Shown piece after piece: positions 27,690 through 39,131 of a stretch of 64,000 nt of DNA. A model generated the notes under the pieces. It was not told where the DNA came from and searched no databases. It saw nothing but the letters and a program-made list of their open reading frames with translations. Each line of letters opens with the position of its first letter. Position 1 is the stretch's first letter. Source of the stretch: Megalonaias nervosa (Eukaryota > Mollusca > Bivalvia > Unionida > Unionidae); NCBI GenBank assembly GCA_016617855.1, contig JAECUM010009428.1:1-64000 (forward strand), read 5' to 3'. The position numbers were made by a program, and so were the translations under genes.

Positions 27690-29424
27690 TATATACCAAT
27701 TTGTGACATTACAATATGTTTATTATTGTCAGATTAGAATATGATTCCAATTTTATGAATTGTCCGCGTTTTCTACAATTTGATTGATGTAAATGGTCAC
27801 GTGATACTGATCTGGAATTTTGTACACATCTATAAATTCTGCGGACTACTTTTGGTTCCCCGTTTCCAGGTCATTTAATGTGAAGTTTTATCTATATCAA
27901 CGCCTTACACCCTAATAATAACAACAACAAGAGCCCCCCCCCCCCTTCCAGTGATTTCCGATTAAATTTTACAAACCCTATGTCGCGTTGTGGGGGAAAG
28001 TTTGCTGATGCTTCATGCATGATGTAAACATATTTTCTTATAGTCAGTTCTTTATGTAAGATTGTGACTTTAGACCGATTCTGGACACAATGAAATTGCC
28101 TGTCTGTTATTTAACCATTACTCAACGACCCGTTCAAGTTTAAATTCAAAGGGAATTCTACGATCAGATAAGACGCCTTTTTTTGCTTTGCACTCAGTCA
28201 GTGATGTCACGACCGACTTGGAGCAAATTCGGGCTTTTTGGAAACCGGAAATCCAAGAGCAACAGGTAAGTGCTAAATTATCGTCGGGACAATTTTAAAA
28301 GAGACCAGACCGTATCTAATCGAAACCGATAGATTCAAATCTAGGGCGGAGTCTCAATAAGCAATTTCTTCGGACAAAGTCCATTTTCCCGTTAGTACAT
28401 GCTTGGACGTCGCTAGAGGTGGATAATAGAGAAGTTGGGAGACATTAGACTCTGCTCCGAGTGCCGAAGTTGTGCGCTCGTTAAAAGGCGGGAAGGAATT
28501 CTAGTGAAATTCTAATTTTGGATTGCGAACGAGGGCTTCTTGAGGAAGCTTTTCGGGTGGGTAGAGTCGACACCTGAGGATCGGAGAGAGGGAAGACGTG
28601 GAGAGCACGTGGGAGGTCTATTGTGACTTAAGCAGTTTGTGGAAAGACGCAGTGCCAGAAGGAACAGGTGGATGGGAGTACCGGAAGTGTCGGAAGGACG
28701 GACCCGGAAGTGCCAGGAGAGCACGTAGTCTAGGGTACCGGAAGTACCAAAAGAGAAATAAGAGGCCGACAGATGAGTAACAGAATCAACACCGAAGGGA
28801 AACACTCTCACATAAGGCTTTAATTTCATATGATGATTGTAATTGGCAACTGCGAATAGGTCATTGTATTTGTTCGAAAGAAATTATGATTGAGAAATTT
28901 GTTGATGAAATAGTTGAATATGTTTGATATATTTTATTAAATTGTTATACCTTTCATCTTGAGTTTTTTTTTTTAATACACCTAGACCGTCGACATTGCT
29001 CACTGGGGGCTAGGAACTATTTAAATTTTAACTGTCCACCTCCGTAGGAGGCACGTGACACCCTAGATTAAAATCGACCGTTAGAATTTAGAACAATGTA
29101 ATTGCACAGACCTTCCTTCACTCAAACACTCACCCTTTTGCCGAAGACAGCATGATCATAAAAATATATCACTGGCATGACCCACTATGACATTCTACAC
29201 TATATTACTGTATAAAGAATTTACGACTCTTGGCTAAGGAAGATCGGGCTAATGAAGGAAAACTTCAATCTACATAAAAGTGAATGTTTTACTGACGAAA
29301 TCTGCTCATCTGATGATAGAAAGGACATAAATTGGAATTATAAGGACTTTATTTACTTTGTGAGTGATTAGGTAAATTGTACATATCGATAAATATCCAA
29401 CCAGGATAATTTAATCTTGTAACA

Positions 29425-29430
<6 letters not shown>
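27690..29430 (+). repeat. Dispersed repeat family C, copy 1, split by an LTR
   Basis: The flanks of the LTR at 27981-29060 match the copy at 36174-37150. Left landmarks are 'ggtcacgtgatactgatctg', 'ctacttttgg' and 'acaccctaataata'. Right landmarks are 'gcacagaccttcct', 'tcactggcatgaccc', 'tattactgtataaag' and 'gtgagtgattaggtaaa'. It encodes nothing recognisable. The element class is unknown; a non-autonomous DNA element or Helitron-like unit is possible. Confidence 0.75.
27981..29060. mobile_element. 1080-bp solo LTR with 5-bp target duplication
   Basis: It begins TGTCGCG and ends CACGTGACA (TG...CA). The flanks are 'cccta' at 27976-27980 and 29061-29065. It is GC-richer than its surroundings and contains a good splice donor (caacag|gtaagt near 28267), as some LTR leaders do. 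The family C copy at 36.4 kb lacks it, giving a related empty site. Open frames at 28512-28829 (-) and 28598-28780 (+) lie inside and are not genes I recognise. The 5-bp duplication does not settle the superfamily. Confidence 0.82.
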
Positions 29431-30055
<625 letters not shown>

Positions 30056-32838
30056 GCGCCTCAAGACCTCTGGCGCCCTGTCCGCCCCACCCCTTTAGTA
30101 AGCTACTGTTTGTGACTTTCTATGTAAATCTATTTCGCGCGATGATCCAATATTTTGCTATTTTTTTTATAGATCTCGTCGTGTATTTAGTGTGTGCTTT
30201 TAAGAACACGTTAAACACAAAAAGTGAGTTGTTACGTAAAAGCAGGTCTATCATTAGACAATAGTACATACAATAACGTCAATAGATAAGAGTACATACC
30301 ATAACGTCTATAGATAATGTATATTTAAGCGTTATTAAGTCACCAAACTATTAAACCAATGGATCTGTTCAAACATTCTTGTGATCATTTCTGGTTCACG
30401 AAAATCAGTTTAAATACAATTTATTATTTAAAAAATGGAGGTTTGTTAACAAATAAATGATAACGTTTATACTGTTGGGTATTTTGGGCAAGGCTGAAGT
30501 TCAACAGGGCGAGTTGAAGACATTAAACCACCAATAACGTTCTCAAATCCTGAATTATTATACACACGTTCATATGACGACCTACTTTCTTTGGATGATT
30601 TAGTAAATTTTCAATTTTTGGACATTGTCAGGCACTTATTTATTACTGTTAATCACACATAGGATACAATAAGTTATTCATAAATACACGTAACGTCAAA
30701 ACAATATATTTAAACGCGATTCAGTCATGGGGGGTCTAACATGGGGGGGGGGCTTGCCCCCTTGGATTTCACCTCTAAACGTTGTTTTGGCCTACATCTG
30801 TAAAACTTAATAGCTGACCACAGTTTTGACCCCCTCATCTCTCCCCTCGGACAAATTTCTGCGGGCGCACTTGGATCCATTGATAAAAATTATTGCATAC
30901 TCGTTTAATCATGCACGGCTGGTATGGCGTGAAATACAGATTGTCATTATGTGATTCCATGTCGCACACCTAAAATTTCCGTATCGCACACCCAGCCAGG
31001 AACTACTTTTACAACTTGAAATATTCAATAATAGTTCATTTATAAAATATCCAGAATGATTAATTGCTATACACTTTAAATTATTCAAAATGCCAAAAGA
31101 AATTTTTAATTTTAATGCAATGCTCCCAACATTATCTCGTTGTTTCTTTTTAATACGTGGTATTTAACAATTAAGCTCCTGTAGAAGATCATGCCATATT
31201 ATTGCATTATTTCCACTTGTATTTAAATTATTCATTGACATGGTTGGTCCAATAGAAACATACTAATGTTCACCGTAGCATTTTTTTTTCTTTTATGAAG
31301 TTTTGCATTCCTGATACCTTGTACTTAAAATAAACAAGGTCAAATGGAATTGAATATAAAACTACCATGTTAACTTTTATTTTCTTGTAAGCATGTTAAC
31401 ATAGAAATAAACTTTAAAAATATATACACCACTTTTGTATTGATTTTAAAATAAACAATTAAACAGTAAATACATACAAATTTCAGGCGTAAAATATGTC
31501 CAAAATGTTTTAAAAGTGCATTCATATGGAGTTCATGCATAAAAAGAATTTGGTTTCCTTTTCTCGACTATTATCTGTTCTTTTAACTTCAAAATGGACT
31601 CGGTCTTTGAACTTTAGATTTTATCCGGCGCAAATAATTATCCTGTTTCAACATGCTGCGAGCCTAAAGATTAAAGTAGTTATAAGAAATCCCGCTTGTG
31701 CGTTTTTTTGTTTTTTTTTTTTTTCTCTCAGCGATTTGCCGCGAAGCACCGCATTTTGATTGTTCAGAAAGTCTGCGCCTACTTCAACAACGCCCACCTA
31801 AAAAACCAACACTTGCGTTTTGCTTCTGGGGCACCGAGTACACAAAACTTTTTTTTGTCTTAAAAGTTAACGCTCATATTGTAATAAACTTGGAGTATGC
31901 GCATTTGGTTATAGCGCCACGTTTAAGCAATTCTTAGATTTGTGTGATTACTTGTTTGATTATTGGAACTCGGTCCAATGGAAATATTCCTTAGCCCGAA
32001 ATAATTTGCCAATTGCTAGGAGCAAACGTCACGGAGTGAAGTGTTAGTGAGTTTCCATGATGACATGGTCAATTAGTAGTGAATTCAGGTCAGAGCCGCA
32101 TGAGTGTCCCTGTCGTACCATAGTCCTTATTAAAATCTTGTAGTGTACATTGGTGGTGTGACTGCAGTGGCAGTATTTACGGTAGAAGACCGGTAAATCA
32201 CACAAAGAAATAAACAAGAAGGGACACGGCAGATACCGTTTATGTCGCCATGGTGGCAAATGTGATGCATTTGTACTGGCGAAATGTGCCTTGAGAAAGT
32301 GGCGTGGATAAAACAGTTCCCTATGTTAGGGGCTAGTTGTATAGTTTCTACGGCGTTGAACTGCTGACGGTACGGAAACCTAATGAAGAGAAACCATGCA
32401 GATGTGCGGTTGATATATATTTAGCAAGTTATGAGATCTGTGGTCTTGCATTGATTAGAGTAAAATTTCTGTATAGAATGGACACGTCGGGCTTTCTAAT
32501 TTACAACTGATGTTGAGTAGAAGTCTTTGGAAATTTGGGGTAAACTTATGACTTCTAGCGGAATCGCGCCAGGGTTTGACGCCGCTCGGTCAAGCAAATA
32601 CCCCTGGCTTGTAACAATATATAGGAAAACTGAATAAATGACCCTAAATAACACATACTGTCTCTTATTAAAACGACCTTTTAGAATAGGCTGTAACGAG
32701 GCCCAGTCTATTAGATCTCTAACTGTATTTCCAATGAAAGCAGAAATAACCCATTTCAGCATAATAAATGAGGTTAATAAATTGCAAATCGTAAAGATTA
32801 TCCTTTATTGATATTTCGAATATGTTGATTAGCCAATT
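30056..32838. other. No gene supported
   Basis: It contains a short ~40-bp duplication near 30250-30320 (tacata..ataacgtc) and G-runs near 30745. An acceptor-like 'tttttctctcag' at 31720-31731 is followed by an open frame without recognisable product. Nothing else is supported. Confidence 0.45.
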
Positions 32839-33158
32839 ATCTCTAATCAAATATGGCATCGTAAAACCCCAAGCAAATATCTCCAATCAAATGTGGCCTT
32901 TAAAAACACCAGGCAAATATTTCCAATCAAATGTGGCCTCTAAAAACACCAGGCAAATATCTCCAAACAAATGTGGCCTCTAAAAACACTAGGCAAATAT
33001 CTCCAATCAAATGTGGCCTTTAAAAACACCAGGCAAATATCTCCAATAAAATGTGATCTCTAAAAACACTAGGCAAATATATCTAATAAAATGTGGCATC
33101 TTGAAACACCAGGCAAATATCTCCAATCAAATGTGACCTCTTAAAACGCTAGTCAAGT
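32839..33158 (+). repeat. 40-bp minisatellite, eight units
   Basis: Eight consecutive 40-bp units (consensus atctccaatcaaatgtggcc followed by tctaaaaacaccaggcaaat) run without indels from 32839. Spacing is constant, but the whole unit repeats, so it is not a CRISPR array. Confidence 0.96.
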
Positions 33159-33735
33159 ATACTAAATGACTATCTATGTGCAGATGTTCTTTTAAATTAA
33201 GTTTACATAAAATACTTCGTATTCTAAGACAAACCCACCCAATCCCAATATAATCTATGTATGTACGTACTAGGACCTCTGTGGAAAAGTTGTTAGACGA
33301 TTACTGATAAATTCAGTGCATCTGTATAATGACAGTTATGCATTTAAGTCAAGTGAATAAAGCATGCAATCTACACCAGATAATAATTTTTTTCGTAAAA
33401 ACCAGATGAAATATATATTCCTTTGTGAAAAGTTGGAATATGGTCATAATCGAAATAAACCTCTACAACATTCAGCTAATTATCCACTTCACTAGTCTCA
33501 AACTTGACACAGTTGTCACTTAAACTTACATTCAACATATGATAAAGATGTTTTTCATTGCTAGATTATTCAAAAGCATCCGAAGTTATTAATTTTATAA
33601 ATCACGTGCACTCATAATCAGTGAGGAATCAATGCACAATTTATGCTGTTTTGCAAAATACTCACAGGAAATTATACCCTTGATACCGTTGAATTTTGAC
33701 ATTAAAATGGTTAATATTAAAGAAAAGAAAATATA
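33159..33735. other. No gene seen; probable intron of the minus-strand secreted-protein gene
   Basis: AT-rich sequence lying downstream, on the minus strand, of the donor at 33867. Confidence 0.4.
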
Positions 33736-33749
33736 TGTGTGTGTGTGTA

Positions 33750-33824
<75 letters not shown>
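33736..33824. repeat. Compound (GT)n(GA)n microsatellite
   Basis: GT units run to 33771, then GA units to 33824. Confidence 0.96.
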
Positions 33825-33825
<1 letters not shown>

Positions 33826-33867
33826 GGGGAGGGATATAACGCAATAATGCAAACTGTACTTACTCAC

Positions 33868-33964
33868 AGAATCGTCTAGGAGGTCGTGCATCACTCATGT
33901 CGATCATGAAAAGAGGCATCACTAGTAATACCCAAAGATATCGTTCTTTTGGAATCGTCCTCAT
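33868..33964 (-). CDS. Putative signal-peptide exon of a small secreted protein
   Basis: The minus strand from an ATG at 33964 reads 32 codons plus 1 nt to a strong donor, TTCT|GTGAGTA. The peptide has a basic start (MRTIPKER), a hydrophobic core (YLWVLLVMPLFMI) and a cleavage-like SDA before ARPPRRF, so it looks like a secretory signal. Acceptor-like TTTTGCAG lies 8 nt upstream of the ATG at 33973-33976. A second signal-like exon lies at 34025-34107 in a different frame. Only one reading need be real. Downstream exons were not identified. Confidence 0.45.
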
Positions 33965-34024
33965 ATTCGTAGCTGCAAAACATGAAGCGTTATGTAGACT
34001 CGTATTACTTACAGTTAAACTTAC

Positions 34025-34107
34025 CTACAACTACTAGCGGTGCAATGCTCCGATAGACTTTCAAGAAACACCACCACCAGTAAACATCTGATATTACAAC
34101 TACGCAT
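34025..34107 (-). CDS. Alternative first exon with signal-like peptide
   Basis: ATG at 34107 opens 27 codons plus 2 nt to a consensus donor, TGTAG|GTAAGT (34019-34024). The reading begins MRSCNIRCLLVVVFLESLSE and then HCTASSC. It has a hydrophobic core and small residues suited to signal cleavage. Splicing to 33972 would need a 52-bp intron and gives a stop after about 26 more codons, one containing a KR pair. Splicing to a distant exon is equally possible. If unspliced, it would be a short upstream frame. Confidence 0.4.
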
Positions 34108-34178
34108 CTCGACAAATGGAAGCTGAATGAAAATATCCTCTCTCTAGCGCAGTAAAAATAAAAAATAAAAACAAACGA

Positions 34179-34190
34179 CCTTTTTATAGC
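34179..34190 (-). promoter_or_regulatory. TATA box for the minus-strand secreted-protein gene
   Basis: The minus strand reads gcTATAAAAAGG, a near-consensus TATA box. It lies about 75 bp upstream of the ATG at 34107, which suits a start site near 34150. Confidence 0.5.
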
Positions 34191-34694
34191 AGGAAAATCA
34201 TCAAGCTGTGTTCATCACGTGGTTTTGTAGTGACAAAACTGAGCTTTTGAATTCGGTTCATTTCTAAAACCCTTACATTTTTTCCTTATGTCATCAATGT
34301 AAATCACACGGATAAATTCGTTTATTATGAAGCTACGAGAGTAAAACCAAGCAATGATTATTATATGCAAATTATCGTCATCCGAACGCCTCTTAAGGCA
34401 ACCCACTCCATAGAGAGAGCCTTGGAAAATCAAATCAGCGGACAAGATTTAATTAGCTTTGTCTGCAGGCAATCGGCTTATACAGAGTAAGGAAAGGAAC
34501 AGTTGCCAAATGATTATCCTTTCCCGTGTGACACTCTCAAACTCAATTTTCTACTGGACGGAATCGAATTAGTCTTGTACTGTTTGTGTAACCCTCAAAA
34601 CACAAGTGGCTGTTATGCTTGCTTTGAACTACGTCGACCATTATAATAGGAGGAAAAGGAAAACACATACAAAAACATTAGTAATGTCGAAGAT
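34191..34694. other. Upstream region, no gene seen
   Basis: No exon or repeat recognised. Confidence 0.45.
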
Positions 34695-34889
34695 CTATCC
34701 AGAGAAAAGTGAGTGGTCATAGAAGGGGCTAAATTGGTACCTAATTACACCTTGTGAAAATATTCGCTCCAGTAAATTTGCGTCAGTTATTGTTTTTTTC
34801 TTTGTTGCTTCTTCTCCAGATACGTCAGCAACGCAAAACATAGTCTCTATTCTTTGAAATACTTCAACATCAGAATCCGTCAACTTCAT
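34695..34889 (-). CDS. Unrecognised minus-strand frame, possible exon
   Basis: The frame begins MKLTDSDVEVFQRIETMFCV and continues ADVSGEEATKKKTITDANLL. Its balanced acidic/basic composition is better than neighbouring chance frames. A possible donor (TTCACAAG|GTGTAA) lies near its end. No family recognised and the upstream acceptor is weak. Confidence 0.28.
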   Translation of the reverse strand: MKLTDSDVEVFQRIETMFCVADVSGEEATKKKTITDANLLERIFSQGVIRYQFSPFYDHSLFSG

Positions 34890-34949
34890 AGTACGGCAAT
34901 ATGTAAAAGACTATCATGGATTCATTCTGATGCAAAATAAAGTATTGTG

Positions 34950-34950
<1 letters not shown>

Positions 34951-35040
<90 letters not shown>
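34951..35040. repeat. (TA)n microsatellite flanking a Penelope-like end
   Basis: Uninterrupted TA run abutting the inverted element at 35041. Confidence 0.96.
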
Positions 35041-35041
<1 letters not shown>

Positions 35042-35448
35042 CTGCAATAAACTGACAACGAACAGTGCAAAACTAATATCGAACTAGCCTAAGCTCTTTC
35101 GCCACTTAGTGTGTCTTTTTCAAAGGCAAATGCAAACCATAGACAAGACAAACAAATAAAACAGAAAAACCGTTGTTTGCAAAACTTTACATGATTATGA
35201 CTTGTTGCGAATGCTGGAAGATATTTTATATTTTATAATATTTAGATGTAGATATTTTATAATATAAACTATTTTCCGGCATCCGCAACAAGTCATAGTC
35301 ATGTAAAGTTTTGCAAACACAACGGTTTTTCTGTTTTATTTGTTTGTCTTGTCTATGTTTTTCATTTGCTTTTGAAAAAGACTCATTAAGAGTCGAAAGC
35401 GCTCAGGCTAGTTAGATACTAGTTTTGCACTGTTCGTCGTCAGTTTAT

Positions 35449-35452
<4 letters not shown>
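35041..35452. mobile_element. Head-to-head pair of Penelope-like element ends
   Basis: It consists of two ~195-bp arms in inverted orientation. The left arm starts tgcaataaactgacaacgaa (35043) and the right arm ends with its complement near 35452. Arms share 'agacaagacaaacaaataaa' and 'gacttgttgcg' and differ by scattered substitutions, with an AT-rich centre of ~20-40 bp. The same sequence forms the end of the GIY-YIG-bearing element at 37222, which identifies the family. Both sides abut (TA)n. Confidence 0.8.

Positions 35453-35526
<74 letters not shown>
35452..35526. repeat. (TA)n microsatellite
   Basis: TA run on the right side of the inverted Penelope-like pair. It is followed by 'aattccaatttgtatgaa', the left edge of repeat family C. 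Confidence 0.95.
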
Positions 35527-35529
<3 letters not shown>

Positions 35530-36079
35530 CCAATTTGTATGAATATTTTTAATATTGATCACCATTTATTTTTCTTTTCTTTGATGCTGGACATTTTTGT
35601 CTTTGCCCCACCCTCATTTCGTGGCTGCCAGAAATGCAGCAAGCTCTATTTGCTGCTGTATTTCTGTTTATGGCGGTTGCATCCTCAAACTATTTCTGTA
35701 TTTTACTGTATGTCTCATTGTTCAATTTCCTTGCATGTTTACTCTTTAGACTTTGTCTAAATAGTTATGTTATCCTGTATATACATAGCAAATTTTTGGT
35801 TCAATACATTTCATTTATTTCAATACAAAGTCACGATAGTGGCCAGCATCAAACACAACGCTCGTCTTTGTTTTAATTATGTGCCCATATACTTTGACTT
35901 TGTAACATTTGCACGACTGACCTAGCGAATTCTGTCTTTTCACTCTCTGTCTTCCTGTCGATTCTATGGTGCATGCACATTTAATTTTACAATCTCATCA
36001 AACACGTTAGTAATACAGAACCCTGTGTTTTCATTCACTTTCTTTCTGTCAATAACTTGCATCCCCCTACATGCGTAAG

Positions 36080-36080
<1 letters not shown>
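35527..36080. other. No gene supported
   Basis: It starts with an 18-bp fragment of family C, then unrelated AT-rich DNA. Confidence 0.5.

Positions 36081-36173
<93 letters not shown>
36081..36173. repeat. Compound (CA)n(TA)n microsatellite
   Basis: CA to 36110, TA to 36173, joined directly to the left edge of family C copy 2. Confidence 0.96.
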
Positions 36174-36176
<3 letters not shown>

Positions 36177-37148
36177 CCAATTTGTATGAAGTGACTGCGT
36201 TTTCTGCTATTTGATTGGATGTAAACGGTCACGTGATACTGATCTGGAATTGTTTTAAACATCGATAAATTGTGCAAACTACTTTTGGCTCCCTGTTTCC
36301 ATGTCATCTGATGTGAAATTTTATCTATATCAACCCATTACACCCTAATAATAATAAAAACAAAACCCCACTCACCCACTCCTGTGATTTCCAATCAATA
36401 GATACCATCCACAGATAGAAATGAACCATTATAAGTTAAAACAATGTAACTGCACAGACCTTCCTGCACTGCACCACTCATCTCTTTTGCCGACGAAGGC
36501 ATGTGGTACGCTTTACAAGACAGTCTTCGGAAATTATTGCATTTCACCTCGACAACATGCTACAGCAGCGGATATTAAAGGTCAGGGTCATATGTCAAAC
36601 AAGGGACCTCACTAAAAATGGACACAATTTTGCCTTTGAAAGATCCAAATGCGTAGAAAGTAAAAACAATAGTGGCTATAACAACACGTGCCATACGCAA
36701 GCGTAATTTACGAAAAACAAGGAATAACCTGGTTTCACCGCAACAACCATTTTTTGTATAATAAAATAATGATCATAACAAGATATCACTGGCATGACCC
36801 TCTATGGCATTCTACCCCATATTACTGTATAAAGTATCGACGAATCTTGGCTAGTGAAGATTAGGCTATCTATAATGTATTCTATCGCAGTTAAGAGGCT
36901 AATGAAAAAAAACTTCGATCTACATAAAAGTTAATGTTTTGTTGATTAAATATACTGATATGATGTTAGAAAGGAAGTAAATTGGAATTATAAGGATTAA
37001 ATGATCATGGTTGGGTATTTATCGATGTGTAAATTTTACCTAATCACTCACAAAGGAAATAAAGTCCTTCGGACTCGGACTTTATTTACTTTGTGAGTGA
37101 TTAGGTAAAATTTACACATCGATAAATACCCAACCGTAATCATTTAAT

Positions 37149-37150
<2 letters not shown>
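36174..37150 (+). repeat. Dispersed repeat family C, copy 2
   Basis: This copy is collinear with 27690-29430 but lacks the 1080-bp LTR, and carries a few hundred extra bases (about 36480-36760) in which a 64-codon frame is a chance reading. It ends in a large palindrome that copy 1 has only as a single arm. Confidence 0.75.
36994..37150. repeat. Palindrome, 73-bp arms with 11-bp loop
   Basis: The left arm 36994-37066 starts ggattaaatgatcatggttg. The right arm 37078-37150 is its reverse complement with three mismatches. The loop is cttcggactcg. It would extrude as a cruciform or fold as a long hairpin. Confidence 0.93.

Positions 37151-37221
<71 letters not shown>
37151..37221. repeat. (TA)n microsatellite
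   Basis: TA run exactly between the family C palindrome and the Penelope-like element. Confidence 0.96.
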
Positions 37222-37224
<3 letters not shown>

Positions 37225-38033
37225 ATAAACTGACAACGAACAATGCAAAACTAGTATCTAACTAGCCTGAGCGCTTTCGACTCTTAATGAGTCTTTTTCA
37301 AAGGCATTCACAAAATATAGACAAGACAAACAAATAAAACAGAAAAACCGTAGTGTTTGCAAAACTTTACATGGTTGTTTCTACATGAATGAAACCTTTA
37401 AATGTATTATGTTTCAACTAGTTTATATCAACTTGTTGCGAATGCTGGAAAATATTTGTATTAACCTAGAAATCAATGAGCCATAACGACATCTGGTATT
37501 TTGTGTACATTTATTTAAGCGCAAATTACATCCCGGATATTTCATTGTTATAGTAGTAATTGTAGGCTATTAAGCAAATTTAGAGAATTTTTCAAAAGTA
37601 AAATGTGTCGGCTGCAAAAGATAGTTTTATTTGTGCATGGCTGTCTTTTTCTAGTCTTCTTGGTTTAAACCGCTTGGTTTCAATGCTCTGAGGCGGCGTA
37701 TCCAGTAAGATTCCTTTTCTTTCCTGGTTTCGGAATCCAGTTGAGGTTGTTAGCAATTGCAATAAGTGTTATATCACTGAAAGTGTGGCCAGGGGAGGAG
37801 AAATGTTCTGCGACCGGGTTTCTGTACAGCCTCTTTGTCATCCAATCAGATCTATGAAGGTTGATCCTTTTGTGTAGCTTTTCAGTTTCTCCGACATACT
37901 GAAGGCTACAGATCTTACACGTGATGAGATAAATTACATTCTCAGTTTTGCATGTTTTGTTTGGACCATATATGTTAAACTAAACTAAACTAAGATACCA
38001 GTTTTGCACTGTTCGTTGTCAGTTTATTGCATT
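37222..38033 (-). mobile_element. Truncated Penelope-like element with inverted ends
   Basis: Read on the minus strand it carries a GIY-YIG endonuclease segment followed by a 3' region ending at 37222. The outer edges are inverted repeats of ~38 bp: gcaataaactgacaacgaac on the left and its complement ending about 38032. Penelope-like elements encode RT plus GIY-YIG and often leave complex inverted or tandem copies. RT is absent here, so the copy is 5' truncated. Confidence 0.8.
37640..37980 (-). pseudogene. GIY-YIG endonuclease fragment (Penelope-like)
   Basis: The minus-strand reading contains VIYLITCKICSLQYVGETEK (the GIY/YIG strands appear as IYL and QYVG), then LHKRINLHRSD (with the family's Arg and His) and PVAEHFSSPGHTFSDITLI. 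After a one-base shift it ends YWIRRLRALKPSGLNQED followed by a stop. This nuclease nicks the target DNA for integration. The frameshift before the last segment and the missing RT make it non-functional. Confidence 0.85.
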
Positions 38034-38118
38034 TATCTTAATCAATCCCTGACATACGTGATCCCTTGCTGGATCCAGTGAACTTGAAAGGACTGTTATT
38101 CGCCATATGATTTGTATT

Positions 38119-38121
<3 letters not shown>

Positions 38122-38184
<63 letters not shown>

Positions 38185-38185
38185 A

Positions 38186-38216
<31 letters not shown>
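38122..38216. repeat. (TA)n microsatellite
   Basis: Two TA runs separated by 'acctatacta'. Confidence 0.95.
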
Positions 38217-38262
38217 ATCGAAAGTGACTGTAGCGCCAAATTTCATTTGACTTGCATATCAG

Positions 38263-38450
38263 ACTACTTGAAAACTGTTCTGCATACTTCCAGGCTTGTT
38301 TTGGCTCACACATTTTTGGCAGAAAGAAGAGGGATCTTCTATGTCACGAGTGTTGTTACCATGAGAGTAACTGTAATGTACACCTGTGTAACGCAACAAC
38401 AAACCAAGTAACCGTATTTCCCGGTACAACATATTCACCGTTTAATCCTG
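38263..38450 (+). CDS. Putative exon, secreted cysteine-rich domain
   Basis: After the acceptor-like TTGCATATCAG the frame reads ENCSAYFQACFGSHIFGRKK, then RDLLCHECCYHESNCNVHLC. The C-x2-CC-x5-CN-x3-LC pattern after an FGRK motif resembles the end of Ly6-like cysteine-rich domains abundant in molluscs (from memory of the family, not a search). A donor CCTG|GTACGT follows at 38451, leaving phase 1. That matches the phase needed at the VWC exon at 47728, so both may belong to one gene. Without that splice the frame runs on to a stop at about 38480. Confidence 0.42.
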
Positions 38451-38557
38451 GTACGTTTTCTCAAACTGAAAACCTTTAATAATTACTCCTGCAGACAAAA
38501 GAAATATTTCTTTTATTTGATTTAGAAAACTGGTTATTTATACAGTATCCCAAGTAC

Positions 38558-39131
38558 ATGGATATGGAGGGAAATTACCGCCATAATTCTTCGCGTGTAT
38601 TTTCTAATCTTCCTTGATGCATTATTGTAAATTGCTGCTTGCAAGTTCTGCTTTCATAATTCTATCCATGTATATTGTACTCTTCATCGATGCAAATTGT
38701 ACGTGGCAGTTTGCAAGAGTTACTTTCCTTCTGCATTATTATAAATGACTTCTTGCAAGTGCTACATTCCTAATTCTAGTTATGGATTTTCTGTTCTTCA
38801 GTGACACAAGCTGTAAATGGCTGCTTGCATTTGCTTAGATCTACTTTCCTTCTGCGTCATTGTATCTTGCGGTTTGCTAACTACTGAACTGATTCTGCAG
38901 TGTGTCGTATGGCAAACGTTATGTCAGTTATCGCACGTTTTGTATATTCTGTTTATAAACTTGACATATTACAATTACATCATTCCAACTGCTGTTTTCA
39001 TGCAGATTTGGCCTTGCAACAATGGAAATACCAAGTTTTATCAGTATCGTCTTTGTTGTCCAACTCTTGTCGCCATCTGTTGTCATAATGGCATACTAGA
39101 GATTAGCATGGCATTATGACAACAGGCGGCG
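38558..39131 (+). repeat. Dispersed repeat family D, copy 1
   Basis: Its reverse complement recurs at 45531-47005. Internally it has loose ~60-bp periodicity (recurring 'ctgcttgcaag', 'ctactttcct', 'attctatccatg'). Its right end is an imperfect hairpin, tgttgtcataatgg against its complement (39074-39122). Class unknown; the terminal hairpin suggests a non-autonomous DNA element. Confidence 0.75.

Noticed and set aside
28512..28829. 105-codon minus and 60-codon plus frames
   Set aside because: Both lie wholly inside the solo LTR at 27981-29060 and show no retroviral or host motif.
32839..33158. CRISPR-like array of constant 40-bp spacing (also the 36- and 41-bp arrays)
   Set aside because: The entire unit repeats, with no unique spacers. 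These are minisatellites in a eukaryotic genome.
33973..34024. 52-bp intron joining the two signal-like exons
   Set aside because: Very short for the rest of this locus and leads quickly to a stop. Kept only as an alternative.
36421..36706. Two overlapping 64- and 67-codon frames
   Set aside because: They lie in repeat family C, are absent from its other copy and have no motif.
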